A DNA stretch of 12,179 nucleotides from JAWVZU01 sp033722075. Its GTDB lineage: Bacteria > Pseudomonadota > Gammaproteobacteria > Xanthomonadales > SZUA-38. A program made the position numbers and the translations under genes. How positions within the stretch are numbered: the stretch's first letter is position 1; each line of letters starts with the position of its first letter. The DNA lies in NCBI GenBank assembly GCA_033722075.1, contig JAWVZU010000105.1, positions 1-12,179 on the forward strand, written 5' to 3'. Positions 5,055 through 11,665 of this stretch are shown here, piece after piece. The notes beneath the pieces are model-generated. The model was not told the origin of the DNA, ran no database searches, and worked only from the letters and a program-made list of their open reading frames with translations.

Positions 5055-7316
5055 ATGTCCAAGAAAACCGATAAGTCCCGCATTCCCAATTTCTACAAGC
5101 TGACGGTTCCCGAACGGGTCGCGGCGGTCAAGAGCAAGGGATGGCTTTGCGATCAGGATTTCGCCGCCCTGAACGAAGGCACCCACATGCTGACCGTTCA
5201 GAACGCCGACAAGATGATCGAGAACGTGATCGGCGTCATGGGGCTGCCGGTTGGTCTGGGCCTGAATTTCCTGATCAACGGTCATGAATACGTCGTTCCG
5301 CTCGTAGTCGAGGAACCATCCATCGTCGCCGCCTTGAGCTCGGCTGCAAAGCTGGCCCGCAGCAGCGGCGGTTTCGAGGTGGAGAGCACCAAGCCGGTCC
5401 TCATCGGCCAGGTGCAGATCGTCGAAGTGCCGCATATCGCCCAGGCGCGCTCGCGCATCCTCCAGCGCAAGGACCAGATCCTGAACCTGGCGAACAGCCT
5501 GCATCCCAAGCTGGTCGCCCGCGGAGGCGGTGCGGTCGATCTGGAGGTCTTTGTGCACCCCACCGGCGGCGAACTCGGGGATATGCTGGTCCTGCACCTT
5601 CTGGTCGACACCTGTGACGCCATGGGCGCCAACCTCGTCAACACCATGTGCGAAGGCATCGCGACCCAGGTCGAGAACATCACCCGGGGCAAGGTCTTTC
5701 TGCGCATCCTGTCCAACCTCACGGACCGATCGATGGTTCGCGCCAGGACGCGGATCCCCCTGGAGCAGCTGGCCGGGAAGGGCCAGGATGGCGAGCAGGT
5801 CCGGGACGGCATCGTGATCGCCAGCGAGTTCGCGCGGATCGATCCCTATCGGGCGGCCACCCACAACAAGGGCATCATGAACGGTATCGATGCGGTGGCC
5901 CTGGCGACCGGCAATGACTGGCGGGCCATCGAGGCCGGCGCTCACGCCTACGCCGCCAGGGGACAGCGCTACACGGCCCTGAGCCGCTGGTACGTCGGCA
6001 AGGAAGAAGAACTCGTCGGCGAAATCGAGATCCCGATCAAGGTCGGCACCGTCGGCGGTCCGCTGCAGTCGAACCCGACGGTGGCCATGAACCTGCGGAT
6101 GATGGGGGTTCAATCGGCCCGCGAACTGGCGGAAGTGATGGGCGCCGTAGGACTTGCCCAGAACTTTTCCGCCCTGCGGGCATTGGCGACGGAAGGCATC
6201 CAGAAGGGTCATATGACCCTGCACGCGCGCAGCGTGGCGCAGGCCGCCGGCGCCAGTCCGGAAATTTTCGACACGGTGGTGGAACGGCTGATCGATTCCG
6301 GCGAAATCAAGATCTGGAAGGCGCGGGAAATCGTGGCGACGGTCCGTTCCCAGTCCCACCTGGAAGAGGAGTTGCCGCCGGAGGCCGCGGCCGGCCGCAC
6401 CCTGGCCGCCGGCCACGGAAAGGCAATCCTGATGGGCGAACATGCAGTCGTCTATGGCGCCCACGCGATTGCGGCGCCCATACCCCTCGCCGTCGAAGCG
6501 CGGGTCACCGGCGTCGAGGAAGGACTGTACCTCTCGATTCCGCGCTGGGGCGTCGAACACCGCATGGAGGCCGATCCGGCCAAGCGGCATTCCTTCGAGA
6601 AACCGGCCGCCCGCATCCTCGAGAAACTCGGCTTGCTGGAGCGAGCCATGCGCATCGAGGTCTTTCCCAACCTGCCGCGCGCGCAGGGCCTGGGCGGCTC
6701 GGCGGCGGTGGCCGTCGCAATCATTCGTGCCCTGGATCAGCGGTTCGACCTGGGACTCACCGAAGACGATGTCAACGACCTGGCGTTCGACGCCGAAAAG
6801 CTCGCCCACGGCAACCCGTCCGGTATCGACAATGCGGTGGCAACCTACGGCGAGATGCTGCTCTTCCGCCGGGACGAGAAGCCGATGATCGAGCGGCTCC
6901 ACCTCGAGCATCCGCTGAAATTCGTGATCGGAATGACCGGCGTGGAGAGCATGACGGCGAAGATGGTGGCCAAGGTACGCACCGGCTGGGAACGGAATCG
7001 AGCCCTTTACGACCGGATCTTCTCGGACATCGACCGCCTGACCCTGCGGGCACTCGAAGCGCTGAAGTCCAACAACCTGGACCTCCTCGGCGAGATGATG
7101 AATGTCTGCCAGGGCCTGCTGAACGCCCTGCAGGTCTCGACCTGGCAGGTGGAAGAACTCATCGAAATCGCTCGGGAAAACGGCGCGCTTGGCGCCAAGC
7201 TGACCGGTGCGGGCGGCGGTGGATCGATCATCGCGCTGTGCCAGGACAACTCACGGAAGATCGTCAAGGCGATCGAAGACGCCGGCTATCAGGCCATGGA
7301 AGTCGAGCTCGGCTAG
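5055..7316 (+). CDS. Fused class II HMG-CoA reductase / mevalonate kinase
   Basis: One 753-residue protein carrying two successive mevalonate-pathway enzymes: HMG-CoA to mevalonate, then mevalonate to 5-phosphomevalonate with ATP. Residues 1-433 match class II HMG-CoA reductase at full length (Pseudomonas mevalonii enzyme: 428). Visible are E-N-V-I-G (56-60), catalytic Glu87 (V-V-E-E-P-S), D-A-M-G-A-N (188-193), Lys272 (H-N-K-G-I-M-N-G), Asp288 (T-G-N-D-W-R) and His386 (G-H-M-T-L-H), matching P. mevalonii E83, K267, D283 and H381. A linker at about 434-446 leads to a GHMP kinase (447-753). This has Lys456 and G-E-H-A-V-V-Y-G (461-468), Q-G-L-G-G-S-A-A (544-551), Glu581, H-G-N-P-S-G-I-D with catalytic Asp592, and K-L-T-G-A-G-G-G-G-S (715-724). 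Both halves appear intact. There is no signal peptide, so it is cytosolic. Neighbours are unrelated, which points to a stand-alone gene. The kinase could act on a related substrate, but its motifs fit mevalonate kinase best. Confidence 0.93.
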   Translation: MSKKTDKSRIPNFYKLTVPERVAAVKSKGWLCDQDFAALNEGTHMLTVQNADKMIENVIGVMGLPVGLGLNFLINGHEYVVPLVVEEPSIVAALSSAAKLARSSGGFEVESTKPVLIGQVQIVEVPHIAQARSRILQRKDQILNLANSLHPKLVARGGGAVDLEVFVHPTGGELGDMLVLHLLVDTCDAMGANLVNTMCEGIATQVENITRGKVFLRILSNLTDRSMVRARTRIPLEQLAGKGQDGEQVRDGIVIASEFARIDPYRAATHNKGIMNGIDAVALATGNDWRAIEAGAHAYAARGQRYTALSRWYVGKEEELVGEIEIPIKVGTVGGPLQSNPTVAMNLRMMGVQSARELAEVMGAVGLAQNFSALRALATEGIQKGHMTLHARSVAQAAGASPEIFDTVVERLIDSGEIKIWKAREIVATVRSQSHLEEELPPEAAAGRTLAAGHGKAILMGEHAVVYGAHAIAAPIPLAVEARVTGVEEGLYLSIPRWGVEHRMEADPAKRHSFEKPAARILEKLGLLERAMRIEVFPNLPRAQGLGGSAAVAVAIIRALDQRFDLGLTEDDVNDLAFDAEKLAHGNPSGIDNAVATYGEMLLFRRDEKPMIERLHLEHPLKFVIGMTGVESMTAKMVAKVRTGWERNRALYDRIFSDIDRLTLRALEALKSNNLDLLGEMMNVCQGLLNALQVSTWQVEELIEIARENGALGAKLTGAGGGGSIIALCQDNSRKIVKAIEDAGYQAMEVELG

Positions 7317-7329
7317 CCCGACGAGGGAT

Positions 7330-8118
7330 TCAGCCGACGAGTTGCAGCGGCTCGCGGTCCTCGTTGGTCAGCGCGACCACGGTCGGCTCACCGTCGATGT
7401 ATCCCTGGTAGTAGTCCGCTTCGAGAACGCGCACCAGTTCCAGCTGGGCGTCATTGTCAACGCCTTCCGCCACCACCTCCAGGTTCAGTCGCTTGGCGTA
7501 GTCGATGATGCTCTCCAGCGTTTCCCGGTGTGAAGGACTCTCCGGGGCACTGGAAACCCACTTGCGATCGACCTTGAGGTAGTTCACGAAACCCAGGGGT
7601 CCGAAGAGCCCGAGCACCGGATTGCCCGGTATCCCGTTGTCGAGCGCGACCTGGCATCCCAGCCGGCGCATCGTCTTCACGAAGCGGGTAGCGCCACTGA
7701 GGTCACTGAGCGCCGCATGGACGGCCAGGTCGAAGCAGATCTGTTCCGGCTGGATCGAGCTGTTCTCGATCAGGTTCACCATATGGTTGGAGAACAGGTG
7801 ATTGGAGATCGCCGCCCCGGAAACGTTGACGGTCATCCGGGTGCCGGCAGGCTGCCGTCCCAACCATTGCATCGCGTCGGCAGAAGTGCGGGTATCGAGG
7901 TTCAGCCCCAGGTCCAGGCTCTCGACCGCCTGGACGAAATCGGCGGTCGTGAGATCGGGATCACCGAAATCAGGACGCACCAGCCATTCGAACCAGCCCG
8001 ATTCTTCCGGCTCGCCCATCGCATGAATGCGCTGCGCGGCATAGCGGAACCGTCCAGATTCGATAAAGTCGGTGATCCTAGCCACCGATCTCAAGCATGA
8101 TCGTTGAAACGATTTCAT
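7330..8118 (-). CDS. Short stand-alone EAL-domain protein, partly degenerate
   Basis: A 262-residue protein that is almost only an EAL (c-di-GMP phosphodiesterase-type) domain. Matches to the family are E-W-L-V-R (44-48, for ExLxR), V-N-V-S (Asn98), L-K-V-D-R (Lys182), V-A-E-G-V (Glu218) and Y-Q-G-Y (237-240). Deviations are clear: the usual E-L-T-E-S block is D-L-A-V-H (130-134), and the D-D-F-G-T-G loop is D-N-G-I-P-G (160-165), so one metal Asp is Asn and the loop-6 Glu is missing. Catalysis is therefore probably weak or absent, and a binding or adaptor role like that of degenerate EAL proteins is possible. It has no GGDEF, sensor or membrane part. It converges on the HMGR-kinase gene with a 13-bp gap and is divergent from cysJ. 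The start at 8118 leaves about 10 residues before the domain; the protein may be a remnant of a longer one. Confidence 0.85.
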   Translation of the reverse strand: MKSFQRSCLRSVARITDFIESGRFRYAAQRIHAMGEPEESGWFEWLVRPDFGDPDLTTADFVQAVESLDLGLNLDTRTSADAMQWLGRQPAGTRMTVNVSGAAISNHLFSNHMVNLIENSSIQPEQICFDLAVHAALSDLSGATRFVKTMRRLGCQVALDNGIPGNPVLGLFGPLGFVNYLKVDRKWVSSAPESPSHRETLESIIDYAKRLNLEVVAEGVDNDAQLELVRVLEADYYQGYIDGEPTVVALTNEDREPLQLVG

Positions 8119-8182
8119 GGCGCTCTCGACCCAGGCCCTTTGAGGGTAGTTTCAATCCTAGCGGATGAATGCGGCCGTTTTT

Positions 8183-8252
8183 GTGACTCAAGTCTCACTT
8201 CCGGAAGCGAAGTGCCCGAAAGCCTTATGGCAACCCGTTATTCATCCATAAC
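8183..8252. promoter_or_regulatory. Inverted-repeat-rich control region between the EAL gene and cysJIH
   Basis: The 201-bp gap 8119-8319 holds several dyads: GTGA-N8-TCAC (8183-8198) with nested ACT-CA-AGT (8186-8193); the perfect CTTCCGGAAG (8198-8207); a hairpin CACTTC/GAAGTG with a 7-nt loop (8196-8214); and GTTAT-N6-ATAAC (8237-8252). The last has the spacing of a LysR-type or other dimeric regulator site; CysB would be the natural candidate upstream of cysJ, but this is inference. The stretch is more AT-rich at wobble positions than the coding DNA around it, supporting a regulatory rather than coding role. Confidence 0.4.
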
Positions 8253-8262
8253 CGACCCGTCG

Positions 8263-8291
8263 TTCCGAATCGCCGACCTGTCTTCTATTTT
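8263..8291 (+). promoter_or_regulatory. Tentative cysJIH promoter
   Basis: TTCCGA (8263-8268) and TATTTT (8286-8291) are separated by 17 bp and sit just downstream of the GTTAT-N6-ATAAC dyad. Transcription would start near 8298, ahead of the preferred cysJ ATG at 8320. Both hexamers are weak, as expected for a gene that needs an activator. Low confidence. Confidence 0.25.
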
Positions 8292-8319
8292 GGAGCCTCA
8301 TTCACGCTGGCACAACCGC

Positions 8320-10047
8320 ATGTTGCCCGAGCAAGTCAAAGTCCCGGTTCCCGATGACCGCATCAACGCGGCCGAACGACTCGCCGAAGCCCTCGATCGC
8401 GACCAGGTCCTGTGGCTGAGCGGTTATCTCGCCGGTCTCGCGTCACGCGACGCGGACCGCCAGAAGGCAACAGCCCCCGCCGCGGCTTTTCCGGCCACGA
8501 TCCTGTTCGGCACGCAGACCGGCAACAGCCGACGGATAGCGGAGTCGCTGCTGGCGCGCCTGGATCGGATGCCGGGTGCCCGGTCCATCTCCATGGCCGA
8601 CTATCGCTTTGCCGACCTGACCCGCGAGAAACAGCTGATCGTGGTCGTCAGCACCCACGGCGAGGGGGATCCGCCGGATGCCGCGGAACCGTTCTTTAGA
8701 CGTCTCCTGAGCACGCGGGCTCCCGAACTCGGGGCACTCCGTTATGCGGTACTCGCGCTGGGAGACAGCAGCTACGAACATTACTGCAAGGCCGGACAGG
8801 ACCTGGATCGCCGACTCGAGCAACTGGGCGCCGAGCGGATCCGCCCCCTGGTGGAGTGCGACATCGATTTTCAGGACGCGGCCGGGGAATGGATGGAGGC
8901 GCTGGTCTCGGCGCTCGATTTCGAAAGCGAAGAGACCAACGTCGTCGCCATCACACCGCGCCGGGCCGAGAACAGAACCGCGCCGGAGCGACCCGTGTCT
9001 GCCCGCGTGCTCGAGACCCAGTCCGTCACCGGACGCGGCACGAAAAGCCCCACCTTCCATCTGGAACTGGAATTGGCGGACGACACCCTCGCATATCAGC
9101 CGGGCGACGCCCTGGGTGTGTGGCCCGAGAATCCGCCACAGATCATTGCGGGTGTGCTGGATGCCGCCGGGCTGGCGCCGGACGACCCGGTCGTCATCGA
9201 TGGTGAAAGCAAGGCTCTGGAGGCGGCGCTGGCCAGAGATCGCGAACTCACCCAGCTGACGCTCGGCGACCTGAAACGCTACGCCGAAAGCACCGGCCAG
9301 CCGGCCCTTGAAGAGTTCCTGGCCGGTCTGACGCCCGGGGAGAGGGCCGAGGTCCTTCGCACCTGGCAATGGGAAGACGTGCTGCGTCGCTTTCCCTCCA
9401 CGACGGATGCCCAGCGCCTGGTCGACGGCATGGCACCCCTGCGTCCACGCCTCTACTCCATCGCATCCTCACCGGAGGCGGCACCCGGTGAGGTGCACCT
9501 CACGATTGCCCGGGTCGCCTATGAACTGGCCGGCCAGAACCGCCACGGCGCCGCTTCCAACCACCTTGAATCCCTGCCCCCGGGCGAGACGGTCCGGGTC
9601 TATCTCGAACCGAACCCGGCCTTTCGCCTGCCGGCCGACGGGGGTCCGCTGATCATGATCGGCGCCGGGACCGGAATCGCTCCCTACCGCGCCTTTGTAG
9701 AGCACTGGATCGCGCTGGGCCTGAAGCCCGAGTCCTGGCTGATCTTCGGTCACCGCCATTTCCGGACCGATTTCCTGTACCAGGCGGAATGGCTGAACCA
9801 CCTGAAGGCCGGCCGCCTCACGCGCATGGACGCCGCCTTCTCCCGAGACGCCGGCGGACCGCGCTACGTGCAGGATGTAGTGAACGCTCAGGCTTCGGAG
9901 CTGGCCCGCTGGGTCGAACGCGGTGCGCATGTCTATGTCTGCGGCTCGATTGCCATGGGCAAGGGTGTCGAAGAGGCGCTGGCGCAAGCGCTGGGCGGTC
10001 TGGATGCACTCAAGGACGCCGGGAGGCTGCACCGGGATGTCTACTGA
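8320..10047 (+). CDS. cysJ: Sulfite reductase (NADPH) flavoprotein alpha-component
   Basis: Passes electrons from NADPH through FAD and FMN to CysI for reduction of sulfite to sulfide. From 8320 the protein has 576 residues (E. coli: 599). In order: a flavodoxin FMN domain (F-G-T-Q-T-G-N-S-R-R, S-T-H-G-E-G-D-P-P, L-A-L-G-D-S-S-Y-E), a connecting and FAD domain (Y-Q-P-G-D-A-L-G-V-W, R-P-R-L-Y-S-I-A-S-S), an NADPH domain (G-A-G-T-G-I-A-P-Y-R, H-V-Y-V-C-G) and the family's C-terminal R-D-V-Y. The reading frame is open back to an ATG at 8104. I prefer 8320 because M-L-P-E-Q-V then lines up with the E. coli N-terminus in length up to the shared S-G-Y. The upstream codons also have AT-rich third positions unlike the gene, and dyads and a possible promoter lie there. 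An ATG at 8227 is the main alternative. The gene overlaps cysI by 11 nt. Confidence 0.93.
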   Translation: MLPEQVKVPVPDDRINAAERLAEALDRDQVLWLSGYLAGLASRDADRQKATAPAAAFPATILFGTQTGNSRRIAESLLARLDRMPGARSISMADYRFADLTREKQLIVVVSTHGEGDPPDAAEPFFRRLLSTRAPELGALRYAVLALGDSSYEHYCKAGQDLDRRLEQLGAERIRPLVECDIDFQDAAGEWMEALVSALDFESEETNVVAITPRRAENRTAPERPVSARVLETQSVTGRGTKSPTFHLELELADDTLAYQPGDALGVWPENPPQIIAGVLDAAGLAPDDPVVIDGESKALEAALARDRELTQLTLGDLKRYAESTGQPALEEFLAGLTPGERAEVLRTWQWEDVLRRFPSTTDAQRLVDGMAPLRPRLYSIASSPEAAPGEVHLTIARVAYELAGQNRHGAASNHLESLPPGETVRVYLEPNPAFRLPADGGPLIMIGAGTGIAPYRAFVEHWIALGLKPESWLIFGHRHFRTDFLYQAEWLNHLKAGRLTRMDAAFSRDAGGPRYVQDVVNAQASELARWVERGAHVYVCGSIAMGKGVEEALAQALGGLDALKDAGRLHRDVY

Positions 10048-11665
10048 CGTCGAACGAATAAAGGCGGCCAGCCGCGGTCTCCGGGGCACTCTGAGCGAGT
10101 CGCTGGCTGCACCGCTGACCGGCGCGATCGCCCCTGACGACACGCAGCTCAGCAAGTTCCACGGCATCTACCAGCAGGACGACCGGGACCTGCGGCTGGA
10201 GCGCCAGCACCAGAAGCTGGAGCCGGCCTGGCAGTTCATGATTCGCGCCCGGGTCCCGGCCGGCGTCTGCACGGCCGACCAATGGCTGGCGCTGTCGCAG
10301 CTGGCGCGTGAACATGCCGATGGCAGTCTGCGCCTGACGACCCGCCAGGCCTTCCAGCTGCACGGCGTGCTGAAACGGGACCTGAAACCGACGATCCAGG
10401 CCATCAACAAAAGCCTCCTGGACACGATCGCGGCCTGCGGCGACGTCAACCGGAACGTCATGGCATCCCCCAACCCCTGGCGTTCGGACGTACACGCGCA
10501 GGTAACGGAGGCGGCGCGGGCCATCAGCGATCACCTGACCCCGGCAACCCGCGCCTACCACGAGATCTGGCTGGATGGCGATAAGCTGGTCGGTGAAGCG
10601 GAGGCCGAACCGATCTACGGGGCGACCTACCTGCCGCGCAAGTTCAAGATCGCCCTGGCCGTCCCGCCGGAAAACGACGTCGACGTGTTCGCCCAGGACC
10701 TCGGCTTTATCGCGATCGTGCGCGACGGCGCGCTGCTCGGCTACAACGTGACCGCCGGCGGTGGCATGGGTGCGACCCACGGCGATCCCACGACCTATCC
10801 CCGCCTGGCCGATGTCCTCGGCTTCTGCGCACCGGACGAGGTGGTCGGTATCGCCGAAGCCGTTGTAACGATCCAGCGCGATCATGGCAATCGCGATGAG
10901 CGCAAGCGGGCCCGGCTGAAATACACCATCGACGATCGCGGCCTCGACTGGTTTCTTGGCGAACTGGCCGAGCGGCGAGGAAGGCCGCTCAAACCCGCGG
11001 CCGAATTCGTTTTTCAAAGACATACCGACCGCATCGGCTGGACCCGGGGAGAGGACGGACGGTGGCACCGCTCCGTCTTCGTCCAGAACGGCCGCATCGC
11101 CGGCAAGCAGCTGGCCGCACTGGACCGGATCGCGGAATCCCATCGGGGCCCGCTGCTGCTGACGCCCAACCAGAACCTGATCATCGCCTCCGTAGCCGAA
11201 AAGGACCGGACGGGCATCAACCGCCTGCTGGAGCAGGGGGAACCGGACGGGAGCCCGCTGCGTCAGGCCGCGATGGCCTGCGTCGCCATGCCCACCTGTG
11301 GTCTGGCCATGGCGGAGGCGGAGCGCTATCTGCCGGACCTGATCGGCAAGGTCTCCGAGCTTTTCGCGGAGGTCGGCCAGGCGGACACTGACACGGTCAT
11401 CCGCATGACGGGCTGTCCGAACGGCTGCGCGCGGCCCTACCTGGCCGAGATTGGTCTGGTCGGCAAGGCACCCGGCAAGTACAACCTGCGCCTGGGCGGC
11501 GACGGCAAGGGCCAGCGGCTGAACCGCGCCTGGAGAGACAATCTCGACGAGGGGCAGATCCTCGAGGCGCTGGGCGGCCTGATTCGGCGCTGGGCCGCCG
11601 AACGGGACGACGACGAGCGCTTCGGCGACTGGACCCACCGACACGTGGACTTTGCGGCCCCATGA
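10037..11665 (+). CDS. cysI: Sulfite reductase (NADPH) hemoprotein beta-component
   Basis: Catalytic subunit that reduces sulfite by six electrons to sulfide, using a siroheme coupled to a 4Fe-4S cluster. The 542-residue protein (E. coli: 570) shows the siroheme/sulfite region (T-T-R-Q-A-F-Q-L-H-G, 101-110), N-R-N-V-M-A-S-P-N-P (138-147), Y-L-P-R-K-F-K-I (198-205), N-V-T-A-G-G-G-M-G (237-245) and all four cluster cysteines: C415 and C421 (Cys-x5-Cys) and C460 and C464 (T-G-C-P-N-G-C). I chose the ATG at 10037, not an earlier in-frame ATG at 9923. The 38 extra residues from 9923 are only cysJ read in another frame, and a strong GGGAGG ribosome site (10021-10026) lies 10 nt before 10037. It overlaps cysJ by 11 nt and cysH by 4 nt, which suggests coupled translation and matched subunit levels. 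Confidence 0.96.
   Translation: MSTDVERIKAASRGLRGTLSESLAAPLTGAIAPDDTQLSKFHGIYQQDDRDLRLERQHQKLEPAWQFMIRARVPAGVCTADQWLALSQLAREHADGSLRLTTRQAFQLHGVLKRDLKPTIQAINKSLLDTIAACGDVNRNVMASPNPWRSDVHAQVTEAARAISDHLTPATRAYHEIWLDGDKLVGEAEAEPIYGATYLPRKFKIALAVPPENDVDVFAQDLGFIAIVRDGALLGYNVTAGGGMGATHGDPTTYPRLADVLGFCAPDEVVGIAEAVVTIQRDHGNRDERKRARLKYTIDDRGLDWFLGELAERRGRPLKPAAEFVFQRHTDRIGWTRGEDGRWHRSVFVQNGRIAGKQLAALDRIAESHRGPLLLTPNQNLIIASVAEKDRTGINRLLEQGEPDGSPLRQAAMACVAMPTCGLAMAEAERYLPDLIGKVSELFAEVGQADTDTVIRMTGCPNGCARPYLAEIGLVGKAPGKYNLRLGGDGKGQRLNRAWRDNLDEGQILEALGGLIRRWAAERDDDERFGDWTHRHVDFAAP

Noticed and set aside
4929..6911. Minus-strand open frame of 660 codons
   Set aside because: Antisense to the HMGR-mevalonate kinase gene. 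High GC at third positions removes stops from the opposite strand; the product has shadow-type composition and no domain.
7300..7345. Possible bidirectional terminator between the converging fusion and EAL genes
   Set aside because: Only short GC matches around GGCTAGCC are present, with no stable stem longer than about 4 bp and no T-run on either strand.
8443..9369. Minus-strand open frame of 308 codons opposite cysJ
   Set aside because: Shadow of cysJ in GC-rich DNA; no motif and no promoter.
9923..10036. Upstream extension of cysI by 38 codons
   Set aside because: These codons are cysJ read out of frame and are rich in Arg and Trp. The ATG at 10037 has a GGGAGG ribosome site and gives the expected N-terminus.
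10010..11644. Minus-strand open frame of 544 codons opposite cysI
   Set aside because: CysI on the plus strand carries all cluster cysteines and siroheme motifs; the antisense product shows no family features and no plausible start context.
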